In this document: piece after piece, positions 18,037-27,768 of the stretch
Position numbering within the stretch: the first letter of the stretch is position 1
Layout: the number at the start of each line of letters is the position of its first letter
From: Clostridiales bacterium
GTDB taxonomy: Bacteria; Bacillota; Clostridia; Oscillospirales; CAG-272
Reading direction: 5' to 3'
Length of the DNA stretch: 64,000 bases
Assembly (NCBI GenBank): GCA_021202555.1
Contig: JAJQCT010000029.1
Coordinates: forward strand, 1 to 64,000
Program-made: the position numbers and the translations under genes
The notes under the pieces: generated by a model
Database searches by the model: none
What the model was told of the DNA's origin: nothing
The model's input: the letters and a program-made list of their open reading frames with translations, nothing else

Positions 18037-19566
18037 TTACGGGAGCGGATACCTTTCCGCCAAAATATAGTCGGCGTCGTCGCGGCGGCGCTCGAAAAGC
18101 GCCTCTATATCGAAATCCGACTCCTCGCCGTCATATATATTGTCGCGCAACAGCCCGTATGTCGCCGAATCGATTGACAGCGAATCATATCCGAGCGAGA
18201 ACGAGAAATCGTAAAACACGGAATCGTATATTATCTCAATCATGTCAAGGGAGGATTCGGAGCGGACGGTGGAGTACATATGATACTGCACGTATGAATC
18301 GCGAAGATAGCCGTATGACGCGGCGGCAAGCGCACGGATGAGATACGACGTACCCGTATAATCCGTGATGTTCGCGGGTGCCGCGAGCACGGCGCCATCC
18401 GATATGAGCGAGAAGTAGCCGCTCTGCGATTCCGAACCCTTCGGAATCGGGACGACCGTCCATTCTATTCCCGTCAGGGCGAGCGCGTTCATGTCGCCGA
18501 GCTCACCCACGTAAAATACCGCGTCCTCGGATAAAAACGGGTCAATCGACGCAAGGCTATCGGCATACGATTTTGTGACTGTATATATCATGTCAGCCGC
18601 CTCGGACGCGCCCGACGGCAGACAGACTGTCGGCACGGTCTTTTCCTCATTCGACACAAAATGAAGCCCGAAGGAGGACGTTATGAGGTCGGCTACATCG
18701 TCTGTCGTGCCAACGCGCCATGTAATACTTCCGACCGAAAGCATTTTGTCCCACGTCCATTCCCCCGATTTAACGAGGGATTCGGCTGTCTTTTCCGAAT
18801 ATTCAGAAAACAGCTTTGAATTGACAAACACGCACGGTATTTCGTCCGGGTCTACCGTCGCATAGCTCACAACGCCGTAAAGACTGTAAGCCGCAGAGAG
18901 CTGTAACGTCGCGTCAGTCAGAATGAAATCATCCTCCACGTCGAAAAACGGGAGAGAGTAGAGATTTGAAAGATACCCCGCGACGGCAAAGACTTCAAGC
19001 TCATCCTGTTCAAGCATGAGAAGATTCGCGTAATAATCCTCGCCCGCAATTGCCGACGCAAGCTCCGTTTCCATTTCCTCGGCTGTAAGTACAGAGTAGT
19101 AAAGCTTACACGAAAGCTTTTCCTCAACCATTAACGTGCGCTCGTAAAGCGCCTCGGAATACGAATCGCTCCCGTCGCCGTCGTCTGTCGCCGTCACGAA
19201 AATGAGATTTTTTGCATCCTCACTCGTGCATTTGATGAAAAGGGATTCGCCGTCGAAGCTGTATTCGCCAAGCCCCTCAAGATACTCGGTCGCATCGGAA
19301 AGCCCCGTATACTCATATATTCTGAAGGTTTCCGCAGATGTGTCGGTCACATCGGTGTCGCTCTCGGTCTCTTCCTCGGAGCCTGCCTCCGATACGTCCG
19401 AAAGCGTTTCCGCAGGGAAAATATTGTCAAGATTTATCTGAAATCCCGAGCAGGCTGTAATGAAAAATAAAAGCGAGAGGGAGAGCATTATAATAAACGC
19501 AAGCCTCACAGTCCCGCAAACCGCATCACCGAGGACGCATTTGCCTTTGTTTTTGCCGTTATTCAT
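18037..19566 (-). CDS. Extracellular solute-binding-like lipoprotein
   Basis: Start at MNNGKNKGK..., lipobox LLFFITACSG; substrate-binding-like body; overlaps VanY gene by 8 bp. Confidence 0.65.
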   Translation of the reverse strand: MNNGKNKGKCVLGDAVCGTVRLAFIIMLSLSLLFFITACSGFQINLDNIFPAETLSDVSEAGSEEETESDTDVTDTSAETFRIYEYTGLSDATEYLEGLGEYSFDGESLFIKCTSEDAKNLIFVTATDDGDGSDSYSEALYERTLMVEEKLSCKLYYSVLTAEEMETELASAIAGEDYYANLLMLEQDELEVFAVAGYLSNLYSLPFFDVEDDFILTDATLQLSAAYSLYGVVSYATVDPDEIPCVFVNSKLFSEYSEKTAESLVKSGEWTWDKMLSVGSITWRVGTTDDVADLITSSFGLHFVSNEEKTVPTVCLPSGASEAADMIYTVTKSYADSLASIDPFLSEDAVFYVGELGDMNALALTGIEWTVVPIPKGSESQSGYFSLISDGAVLAAPANITDYTGTSYLIRALAAASYGYLRDSYVQYHMYSTVRSESSLDMIEIIYDSVFYDFSFSLGYDSLSIDSATYGLLRDNIYDGEESDFDIEALFERRRDDADYILAERYPLP

Positions 19567-20644
19567 TTGTTTCACTTTCCTCGTATCCCGCCGCCGCGGT
19601 GTCCGCAACATCCGAATTTTCCGTATCGCTGCCGTATGAAACGGTGACGACAAAGCCGTCAACATTATTTCCCTCGATTTTATATTCGAGCGCGTCTGAC
19701 GGTATGGGAATTTCCGTCGTCTCCTCCGTATTCTCCGAGGACGCGGCGACAAAGTAAAGCACGTAAACCGTTCCGTCCGCGCTCGACGTAAATTCATAAG
19801 GAGACTCGTATGTGTAATCGCGCAGCATATCGACATATTCCTCGTGGCAGAGATTTGTCGTCATCATAATCTCCGCGTGAGGCGCGCCGACGTAGCGGTA
19901 ATGCCAATATTCGTATGAAATCTGCGTTATCGCTTCCTTGCCCGCCTGATAGCGCTGAACAAAGCCGTATCGCCAGCAGTTTTCGATGAGCCAGAGCGAA
20001 TCGTAATTCTCGCCGATTGAGGCAATATCGAAGGCGTAGCCCGTGTGATGCTCGCTGTAGCCGGGAACGGCGACATACGCATTCGCGTAATCCTCGCCGT
20101 AAAGCTCGGTGTATTCCTCCATTATCGAGACCTGCTCCTCGTATGTTCGCGCGGCGCTGTTTATTATCGCGCCGTCGTCTCCCGTCGCCTCGGCGTAGGC
20201 GTCGAGAAATTCGTTTAAGTATTCAAGCACCGACGCGGCGCAGGAAATCGAGGAGGAGGCGAGCGAATAGCTGTCTGATTTGTCCTCGTTATGATAAAGC
20301 GATACGGTCGCCTCGGCGTAATCGAAATTGAAGGCGTATTGATAATTGACGAGAACCATGTAGCCCGAGTAAATTTCGCTGTTTGAAACAGAGACGGATA
20401 TATATTCCTCCCCCTCGGGATCTGTCTCGGCGCTGCTGCCGGTCGTGCCGTTATCCGCCGCAGAATCGGTCGAGCCGGCGCTTGTCAGCTCGTCGGTTTC
20501 CGTTCCCTCGGACGGAGAATATTCGATATTACATATAAAGTACACCGTCAGAAGTATCGCCGCCGCAGCGAATATTATAAGCACAATCATTCCCGACGTA
20601 AGCTCGGGTCCCGAATTTCTGACGTTGCGTCGTCTGTCAGACAT
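19559..20644 (-). CDS. VanY-type D-alanyl-D-alanine carboxypeptidase
   Basis: YVAVPGYSEHHTGYAFDIA...WRYGFVQRY...YEYWHYRYVG motifs. Confidence 0.88.
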   Translation of the reverse strand: MSDRRRNVRNSGPELTSGMIVLIIFAAAAILLTVYFICNIEYSPSEGTETDELTSAGSTDSAADNGTTGSSAETDPEGEEYISVSVSNSEIYSGYMVLVNYQYAFNFDYAEATVSLYHNEDKSDSYSLASSSISCAASVLEYLNEFLDAYAEATGDDGAIINSAARTYEEQVSIMEEYTELYGEDYANAYVAVPGYSEHHTGYAFDIASIGENYDSLWLIENCWRYGFVQRYQAGKEAITQISYEYWHYRYVGAPHAEIMMTTNLCHEEYVDMLRDYTYESPYEFTSSADGTVYVLYFVAASSENTEETTEIPIPSDALEYKIEGNNVDGFVVTVSYGSDTENSDVADTAAAGYEESETNE

Positions 20645-20680
20645 GAGCGCCTTCCTCCTTGATTTTTGTGGATTAAACGC

Positions 20681-20710
20681 GCCGCCGCAAAATATTCATT
20701 TTGCGGCGGC
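20681..20710 (-). terminator. Hairpin downstream of pnp
   Basis: GCCGCCGCAAAA-TATTCA-TTTTGCGGCGGC; T-run on minus strand is weak. Confidence 0.4.
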
Positions 20711-20740
20711 GAGGTTTCACTTTATTTTTGTGTCTTTTTT

Positions 20741-20794
20741 GCGATTACTCGCAGCGATGATTACTCGCGGCGATTATTCGCGGCGATTACTCGC
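20741..20794. repeat. 13-bp tandem repeat overlapping the pnp stop codon (about 4 units)
   Basis: Minus: GCGAGTAATCGCC / GCGAATAATCGCC / GCGAGTAATCATCGCT / GCGAGTAATCGCA. Confidence 0.85.
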
Positions 20795-22880
20795 GTTCAA
20801 GGCAAGCCTTGCGCGAGAGGTTGAGACGACCTCTTTCATCGTTTCCGAGGCATTTTACCGTCATCATGTCGCCTACCTGACAAACGTCCTCCACCTTTTC
20901 GGTGCGCTTGTATTCAAGGTCCTTGATGTGTACCATTCCCTCGGTGCCGGGAGCGATTTCAACGAATGCTCCTATCGGTATTATGCGCGTTACACGTCCC
21001 GTATAGACAGCGCCGACCTCCGGCTCGAATATGATTCCCTCGATAATCTTCTTCGCCTCGTAAGCGGCGTCGCGGTTGACGGCTGAAATATAAACGGAGC
21101 CGTCCTCCTCGATGTCGATTTTGGCGCCCGTATCGGCAACTATCTTCTGAACAACCTTGCCGCCCGTGCCGATTACATCGCGAATCTTTTCAACGGGGAT
21201 ATGAACCGTTATCATCTTCGGCGCATACTCGGAGACTTCCTCTCTCGGAGCGGGGATAGCCTTGAGGAGTACCTCATCTATGATGTAATCCCTGCCCTTA
21301 TGCGTTACTTCAAGCGCTTCCTTTATAATCTCGGGAGTAAGACCGTCGATTTTAAGGTCCATCTGGATTGACGTGATTCCCTTGTGCGTTCCCGCAACCT
21401 TGAAGTCCATATCGCCGTAGAAGTCCTCAACGCCCTGAATGTCTATCATCGTCATCCAGCGGTCGCCCTCGGTGATAAGTCCGCAGGAAATTCCCGCGAC
21501 GGGAGCTTTAATCGGAACGCCGGCGTCCATAAGCGCAAGCGTGGAGCCGCAGACGGATCCCTGCGACGTAGAACCGTTCGAGGAAACGACCTCGGAAACG
21601 ACGCGAATCGCATACGGAAATTCGTCAACAGACGGCAGTACGGGTATGAGCGAGCGCTCCGCAAGCGCGCCGTGACCTATTTCACGGCGACCGGGCGTGC
21701 GCGTCGATTTTGCCTCTCCCGTCGAATAGCCGGGCATATTGTAGTGGTGCATATAGCGCTTTTCGGTCTGGTCATCGATTCCGTCAAGCTCCTGCGCCAT
21801 ATCGATAGACGCGAGTGTGCAGATTGAAAGAACCTGTGTCTGACCGCGTGTGAAAAGTCCGGAGCCGTGAACGCGCGGAATTACGCCGACCTCAGACGCG
21901 AGCGGGCGGATTTCGTCAAGCCTGCGTCCGTCAACGCGCTTTCCGTCCTCAAGGAGCCAGCGGCGGACAATGCGCTTCTGAATCTTGTATACAAGCTCGT
22001 CCATCTGCGCTTCGACATCGGGGTATTTTTCAGAAAATTTCTCGATTATCGCGTCCTTTACGGGTACCATTCTCGCATCGCGGACGTTCTTGTCGTTCGT
22101 ATCAAGCGCGAACATAACGTCATTCTCGCAGAACGCGAAAATTTCCTCGACCATATCGTGATCAAGCTCGCCCGACGGGAAGTCGAATTTGGGCTTGCCG
22201 ACCTCGGCGATTATGCCGTTTATAAATTTAAGAAGCTCGCCGTTCGCCTCATGTCCCATCATTATCGCGGTAAACATATTGGCATCGGTAACCTCGTTGG
22301 CGCCAGCCTCAATCATGACGACCTTCTTTTCGCTTGACGCGACTGTGAGGTCAAGCGTGCTTACCTCGCGCTGCGCCTTTGTCGGGTTGATTACGGGAAC
22401 GCCGTCAACGATTCCGACCTTGACGCCCGAAATAGGTCCGTTCCACGGAATATCCGATATGGAAAGGGCGATTGACGCGCCTATCATTCCGGTGATTTCA
22501 TGCGAGCAGTCGGGGTCTACCGACATAACCGTGAGCGTGAGCGCCACATCGTTGCGCAAATCCTTCGGGAAAAGGGGGCGAATCGGGCGGTCGATGACGC
22601 GCGCCGTCAGCACAGCCTTTTCGGACGGTCTACCCTCGCGGCGAAGATACGCTCCCGGGATTTTGCCCGCGGAATAAAGACGCTCCTCAAAATCGACCGA
22701 CAGCGGGAGAAAATCTATTCCCTCACGCGGCTTTTCGGACGCCGTGGCGCAGGCAAGCACAGTCGTCTCGCCGTATTTTACAAGGCAGGAGCCGTTTGCA
22801 AGCCCCGCAACCTTTCCAACCTCGACGGTAAGCGGGCGACCCGCAAGCTCCGTCTCGAATTTTCTGTAGTTTTCAAACAT
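20787..22880 (-). CDS. pnp: Polyribonucleotide nucleotidyltransferase
   Basis: 697 aa with full PNPase architecture, C-terminal KH (GTGGKVVQKIVADTGAKIDIEEDG) and S1. Confidence 0.98.
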   Translation of the reverse strand: MFENYRKFETELAGRPLTVEVGKVAGLANGSCLVKYGETTVLACATASEKPREGIDFLPLSVDFEERLYSAGKIPGAYLRREGRPSEKAVLTARVIDRPIRPLFPKDLRNDVALTLTVMSVDPDCSHEITGMIGASIALSISDIPWNGPISGVKVGIVDGVPVINPTKAQREVSTLDLTVASSEKKVVMIEAGANEVTDANMFTAIMMGHEANGELLKFINGIIAEVGKPKFDFPSGELDHDMVEEIFAFCENDVMFALDTNDKNVRDARMVPVKDAIIEKFSEKYPDVEAQMDELVYKIQKRIVRRWLLEDGKRVDGRRLDEIRPLASEVGVIPRVHGSGLFTRGQTQVLSICTLASIDMAQELDGIDDQTEKRYMHHYNMPGYSTGEAKSTRTPGRREIGHGALAERSLIPVLPSVDEFPYAIRVVSEVVSSNGSTSQGSVCGSTLALMDAGVPIKAPVAGISCGLITEGDRWMTMIDIQGVEDFYGDMDFKVAGTHKGITSIQMDLKIDGLTPEIIKEALEVTHKGRDYIIDEVLLKAIPAPREEVSEYAPKMITVHIPVEKIRDVIGTGGKVVQKIVADTGAKIDIEEDGSVYISAVNRDAAYEAKKIIEGIIFEPEVGAVYTGRVTRIIPIGAFVEIAPGTEGMVHIKDLEYKRTEKVEDVCQVGDMMTVKCLGNDERGRLNLSRKACLERE

Positions 22881-22911
22881 TCTGGAATTCCTCCGTTAAA
22901 ATATATTCTGA

Positions 22912-22995
22912 ACGAAGGTCTGCTTCGGATTAACACTTAAATAAACGCGCACTTGTGTGCGTTTGTCTAAATGCTGATCCACAGCACACCTTCGT
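22912..22995 (-). promoter_or_regulatory. Long structured hairpin in the pnp leader
   Basis: Nested stems ACGAAGGT/ACCTTCGT, GGATTAACACTTA/TAAATGCTGATCC, AAACGCGCAC/GTGTGCGTTT. Confidence 0.6.
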
Positions 22996-23006
22996 ATCAT
23001 TCGATT

Positions 23007-23051
23007 AAAAAAGGTTCGGCACACAGCCGAAGCTGCGCCGCGGCTGTGTGC
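23007..23051 (-). terminator. Terminator/attenuator-like hairpin between rpsO and pnp
   Basis: Minus: GCACACAGCCG-loop-CGGCTGTGTGC then CGAACC and T6. Confidence 0.5.
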
Positions 23052-23074
23052 ATATGCTTCCCTTTTCGCAGATA

Positions 23075-23119
23075 CAGAAGTTGCTTTCTTAGAAACTGCT
23101 TTCTTAGAAATTACTTTCT
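23075..23119. repeat. 15-bp tandem repeat (x3) overlapping the rpsO stop codon
   Basis: Minus: AGAAAGTAATTTCTA / AGAAAGCAGTTTCTA / AGAAAGCAACTTCTG. Confidence 0.85.
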
Positions 23120-23380
23120 GATTCCGAGCTCTCTGACTATCGTGCGGTAGCGCTCGATGTCAACCTTCTGGAGATAAGCGAGCAGACTTCTTCTGTGTCC
23201 GACCATCTTGAGAAGTCCTCTGCGGCTGTGGTGATCCTTCTTGTTCACCTTGAGATGCTCCGTCAAGGAGTTGATTCTCGACGTAAGGACTGCGATCTGC
23301 ACCTCGGGGCTTCCTGTGTCGCCCTCGTGAATCGCGTACTTTTCGATGATTGCCTGCTTTTCTTCCTTTGTGAGTGCCAT
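23111..23380 (-). CDS. rpsO: 30S ribosomal protein S15
   Basis: [40 protein letters not shown]. Confidence 0.98.
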   Translation of the reverse strand: MALTKEEKQAIIEKYAIHEGDTGSPEVQIAVLTSRINSLTEHLKVNKKDHHSRRGLLKMVGHRRSLLAYLQKVDIERYRTIVRELGIRK

Positions 23381-23549
23381 AACCCTTCACCTCATTCATT
23401 AAATTGCGTATCGGCTCAGGGGGCGGAGGGTGAATGCTTTATCCGCCGACCGGGCGCGACCGCTTCAAAACGGGTTTATTATATCACAAAAAAAGCGATT
23501 TGTAAACCGCAAAAGCAGATTTTTTTCGTTTCTTAAAAAATTAACAATT

Positions 23550-23918
23550 TCACCTCCCGCCGCGAAAGCTTCGGACAAGAGAAAAAATTCCCGAAGCGGC
23601 GAAAAAAGCGCCCATTATATATCGGATAAGCCCTCGGGAGAAATTCAGCGAGAGCGAGGTGCCGATGAGAGCGCCGACGGCGCCTCCAATCGAAAGGGCG
23701 GCGATAACGGCAAAATTCAGGCGTCTGTACATTATATGAAGCGGGAGTGAGGCGGAGGAGGCGGCAATAAAGAATATCAGGTTATAAAGCTGCGCCTCGC
23801 TCTGCGGGATGTCTGAGGCAAAGGTGAGATATATGATGAAAAGTCCGCCGCCTCCAAGTCCCATTCCCGAAAGCGCCGCTGAGACGAACGCTGCGGCGGC
23901 AAAAAGAAGGCGCGTCAA
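23550..23918 (-). CDS. TSUP (TauE/SafE) family half-size permease
   Basis: LSGMGLGGGGLFIIYL and multiple TM helices; 4-bp overlap with upstream paralog. Confidence 0.75.
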   Translation of the reverse strand: MTRLLFAAAAFVSAALSGMGLGGGGLFIIYLTFASDIPQSEAQLYNLIFFIAASSASLPLHIMYRRLNFAVIAALSIGGAVGALIGTSLSLNFSRGLIRYIMGAFFAASGIFSLVRSFRGGR

Positions 23919-24331
23919 AAAAGTCCCGCCTCACGCAAAATCATTGAGACGCCAGCCCAGACGGTGAGGCATGAAAAAAGGCGCGTAAGCCAAAGAGAGC
24001 TTACTTTATCGAGAAAAAAAGCTCCGAGCGCGCCGCCCGCGACGGCGGGAACGACAAATTCGGCAATATCATCTCCGTCAAAGAGGCTCTCGCCCGCTGC
24101 AAAGGCGCGCAGAACGACTGATACAATCGTCATCGGAAGCACAGACGCGACAGCGGTCGCGAATACATCGTGCGGCTCGTCCGAAATCGCCGTTCCGTGA
24201 AAATTTTCCCGTATCGCACCAACGGCGTAAACTATGACGACACCGCCGCCGACACCGATAAGCCCGTTCAGAATCCCCGCTATAGTTCCGCAGAGAAGGA
24301 GCGCCGCCGTCCCGATTTTGCTTTTTGTCAA
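23915..24331 (-). CDS. TSUP (TauE/SafE) family half-size permease
   Basis: GILNGLIGVGGGVVIVYAVG and multiple TM helices. Confidence 0.78.
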   Translation of the reverse strand: MTKSKIGTAALLLCGTIAGILNGLIGVGGGVVIVYAVGAIRENFHGTAISDEPHDVFATAVASVLPMTIVSVVLRAFAAGESLFDGDDIAEFVVPAVAGGALGAFFLDKVSSLWLTRLFSCLTVWAGVSMILREAGLF

Positions 24332-24561
24332 AATAATTCGCCTCCCCTCTCCCTTATCAAAGAAATATCATCTTAAAGGTTCATTTTTTGCGCATGAGAA
24401 TTAACATTCGCGCACTTGTATTTTTGCTCAAAGCATGATACAATATGCATATCGAAAACTTTCGCTTCGCGAATTTTTCGGACGGTTGACATTTTGTTTT
24501 ATCGGAAAAGCAGAATCAGCAATATTACAAGCATATAATCGGAAGGAGCGGCAGCAAAGGG

Positions 24562-27291
24562 ATGTCCGAGAAGAAAAGCGCGGCGACAGGGACAAGAGCG
24601 CTTACAAAATCGACAAAATCAAAGAGCGGCGCGCAAAAAAGCACGGGCAGCGCAAAAAGATACAAAGCAAAACCGGCAGCGTCTCAGGAAGAGCGCTCAC
24701 ACTCGATTATAAATCAGATACTTCCGTTTATTTTTCTCGTGTGCGCGCTCATTCTTGTGATAATTCTCGCGTTTGACGAAAGTGCATTTGTTACATCGTT
24801 CATCAAATCGCTTCTTTTCGGGCTTTTCTCATACGCATCGTACCTGATTCCCGCGCTGCTTGTCATTCTTGCGGCGTTCTGGCAGTCAGATGTGATTTCA
24901 AAGCGAACGACTTGGAAGCTCTGGTGCGCGCTCGCGGTTCTCCTTTTCACCTCGACCCTCTTTCATCTGATTTTATCGGGAGCCGCGGCAGAGTTCAATC
25001 CGATTACGCTTTACGAAACGGGCGAGAGCACGTCGGGAGGCGTTTTCGGGGGTATTCTCGCGTCAATTCTCATCTCATGCTTCGGCAAGGTGATTTCGTA
25101 TATTATCGTCATCGCGGCGCTCTTTATACTTGTTCCCGTGATATTCGGAATGACGCCTGTCATGATTTACCGCTTTTTCAGGCGTCGAGCGGTGCATAAA
25201 ATCGAGAATGTGCGCGAACGGCGCGAGCTTGAGCGCCTGTCTCCCGTTCCAAGGGAAGCTGTAAGCCGCGCGGAGGACGCCGCCGGCGGCGCGTATTCCG
25301 ACAAGACAAGGATGCGCGGAAAAAGGCGGAAATTCGATCCCGACGTGGACGTTCCCGAGGACAAGAAAACAGAGAAAAAATCAAAGCGCGAGAACGACGA
25401 GGCTCCGGAGGAGCGCGAGGCGAGGCTTGCCGCCGAGGTGATGAAGCGCTCAAACGAGAAATTCGGCGAGCAAAAGCTTCCCGACGAGAAAATCGACGCC
25501 ACTGAGAATTGTGAAATCGAAAGCAACGGCGACGGCGAAAACGTAAATGAAAGCGGAAATGAAGGCGAGGACGCAATTTATCCCGCATACCGCAGTGAGG
25601 AGGCGGACGAAGGCATTCTCATAGACCTTGAGAAAATTTTCACAAACCCCGACAAGCTGCGCTCATTCGGAGAGGAAAAGCGCACGGCGGAGCCGATAAA
25701 GGCGGAGCGCAGTGCGGTAGTCGCCGAGGCTGACGCGGGCGAGAAAAGGATTGCCGAGGACACCAAGGCGGGGGATGCGGCGGACAGCACGGTTCCCGTA
25801 TATGAATTTCCGCCGCTCGAGCTTCTGACAATGCCGCCGGAGGCTACTGCTGCAAGCCGCGAGGAAATCGAGACAAAGGCAAAAAAGCTTGTAGACACGC
25901 TTTCGAGCTTCAATGTACATGTCAGGATTTCGGACGTTTCGCGGGGTCCTACAATCACAAGATACGAGCTGACGCCCGAATCGGGGACGAGGGTGCGCGC
26001 GATTTCAAACCTTGTCGAGGATATTTCGCTCAATCTGGCGTCTCCCGGCGTGAGAATCGAAGCACCGATTCCGGGAAAATCCGCTGTCGGCGTCGAGGTG
26101 CCGAACAGCAAGCGCGAAAACGTCTATCTGCGCGCGCTCATTTCGACGGAAAAATTCAAAAACGCGAAAAGCAGGCTGACGGCTGCGCTCGGCGAGGACG
26201 TGGCAGGCGATCCGGTTTACTGCGATATAGCGAAAATGCCTCATCTTCTCATATCCGGAGCTACCGGAATGGGAAAATCGGTATGTCTCAACGCGATTAT
26301 CGTGAGCCTTCTTTACAAGGCGGAGCCGACCGAGCTGCGGCTTATAATGATAGACCCGAAAAAGGTCGAGCTTAATTTGTATAACGGGATTCCTCATCTT
26401 CACGTTCCCGTCGTGTCAGACCCGAAAAAGGCTGCGGGCACGCTCTCATGGGCTGTCACGGAGATGGATAAGCGCTACGCCGCTATCGAGGACGTTGGAA
26501 TGCGCAATATCGAGGGGTACAACGAAATAACGAAAAACGATCCCGAAAAGGAATTTATGCCGCAGATGATAATCATAATCGACGAGCTTGCCGATCTCAT
26601 GATGACTGCTCCCGACGACGTTGAGACGTCAATCTGCCGAATAGCGCAGATGGGACGTGCGGCGGGACTTCATCTTATAATCGGCACGCAGCGTCCGTCC
26701 GTTGACGTAATAACGGGGCTTATCAAGGCGAATATTCCCTCGAGAATCGCGTTCAAAATGTCGTCTCAGGTTGACAGCAGAACCGTCATCGACATCGGAG
26801 GCGCCGAAAAGCTTCTCGGATTCGGCGATATGCTTTACGCGCCTGTGGGTGTCATGAAGCCGGTGAGAATTCAGGGCGCTTTCGTTACCGAGGAAGAGGT
26901 TGAGGCTGTCACGGACTTCCTTCGCGGAATCTGCCCGACGCCAAACTACGACAGCGGCGCCATCGAGGGAATCGACGAGGCGGCGGCAAGATGCGGTCAG
27001 AAGCGCTCCAAGGGTGCGGCGGCGGCAGCAGCCGACGATGGAGGCATGGATTCAGACCCCATGCTCATGCAGGCGCTCGAGCTTGCGGTTGAATCGGGCA
27101 AAATTTCGACCTCTCTCATTCAAAGGCGTCTGTCGCTCGGATATGGGCGAGCGGCGAAGCTCATCGACAGGCTTGAGGCTATGGGATATGTTAGCCCGCC
27201 CGACGGTCAGCGTCCGAGAGACGTTCTGATAACGCGGGATATGTACCGCGAGCTTATGATGAGGGGCGACATCACGGAAGACGACGGTTAA
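24562..27291 (+). CDS. ftsK: FtsK/SpoIIIE DNA translocase
   Basis: 4 TM helices; HLLISGATGMGKSVCLNAIIVSLLY; LMMTAPDDVETSICRIAQMGRAAGLHLIIGTQRPSVDVITGLIKANIPSRIAF; gamma domain. Confidence 0.96.
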   Translation: MSEKKSAATGTRALTKSTKSKSGAQKSTGSAKRYKAKPAASQEERSHSIINQILPFIFLVCALILVIILAFDESAFVTSFIKSLLFGLFSYASYLIPALLVILAAFWQSDVISKRTTWKLWCALAVLLFTSTLFHLILSGAAAEFNPITLYETGESTSGGVFGGILASILISCFGKVISYIIVIAALFILVPVIFGMTPVMIYRFFRRRAVHKIENVRERRELERLSPVPREAVSRAEDAAGGAYSDKTRMRGKRRKFDPDVDVPEDKKTEKKSKRENDEAPEEREARLAAEVMKRSNEKFGEQKLPDEKIDATENCEIESNGDGENVNESGNEGEDAIYPAYRSEEADEGILIDLEKIFTNPDKLRSFGEEKRTAEPIKAERSAVVAEADAGEKRIAEDTKAGDAADSTVPVYEFPPLELLTMPPEATAASREEIETKAKKLVDTLSSFNVHVRISDVSRGPTITRYELTPESGTRVRAISNLVEDISLNLASPGVRIEAPIPGKSAVGVEVPNSKRENVYLRALISTEKFKNAKSRLTAALGEDVAGDPVYCDIAKMPHLLISGATGMGKSVCLNAIIVSLLYKAEPTELRLIMIDPKKVELNLYNGIPHLHVPVVSDPKKAAGTLSWAVTEMDKRYAAIEDVGMRNIEGYNEITKNDPEKEFMPQMIIIIDELADLMMTAPDDVETSICRIAQMGRAAGLHLIIGTQRPSVDVITGLIKANIPSRIAFKMSSQVDSRTVIDIGGAEKLLGFGDMLYAPVGVMKPVRIQGAFVTEEEVEAVTDFLRGICPTPNYDSGAIEGIDEAAARCGQKRSKGAAAAAADDGGMDSDPMLMQALELAVESGKISTSLIQRRLSLGYGRAAKLIDRLEAMGYVSPPDGQRPRDVLITRDMYRELMMRGDITEDDG

Positions 27292-27353
27292 ACCGCAGTT
27301 AAACCGCGGTTCAACCGTGAATGAAACGCGAATGAAACGCGGATAAAGTGCGG
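27286..27353. repeat. 11-bp degenerate tandem repeat starting at the ftsK stop codon
   Basis: GGTTAAACCGC / AGTTAAACCGC / GGTTCAACCGTG / AATGAAACGCG / AATGAAACGCGG / ATAAAGTGCGG. Confidence 0.75.
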
Positions 27354-27396
27354 ATTTCTCATGTGAAAAATATCAGATTGAAAGTGAGGACGAACG

Positions 27397-27768
27397 ATGG
27401 CTGACGGAAATGACTATAAAATCTGCCCCGTTTGCGGGACGTACAACACAAAGGAATGCAAAACCTGCGAATGCGGTTACGTTTACGGCAGGAGCGACAC
27501 GGGCATAACGGAAAAGGAATTAAAATCAAAGGAACGGATGAAGTCCTTGAGAAAGCTTCTGCTCGGATTTATCATGGCGGCGATTCTCTTCTTTTTGTTC
27601 GTTCTCACAGCAAGGTACGGCACGATTGTCTTGTTTTATGTTGTCGGGATTGCGGGAGGTCTCGCAGTTCTGCTGCTTTTAGCGTCGGTGGTGATGGGTA
27701 AAATTTCGAGGCGAAACGAGAGAAAGAACACGGGCGGCAGCGACCCCGGTGTCGGAAAAGGAGAATAA
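27397..27768 (+). CDS. Small zinc-ribbon membrane protein
   Basis: ICPVCGTYNTKECKTCECGYVYG zinc ribbon followed by 2 TM helices. Confidence 0.7.
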   Translation: MADGNDYKICPVCGTYNTKECKTCECGYVYGRSDTGITEKELKSKERMKSLRKLLLGFIMAAILFFLFVLTARYGTIVLFYVVGIAGGLAVLLLLASVVMGKISRRNERKNTGGSDPGVGKGE

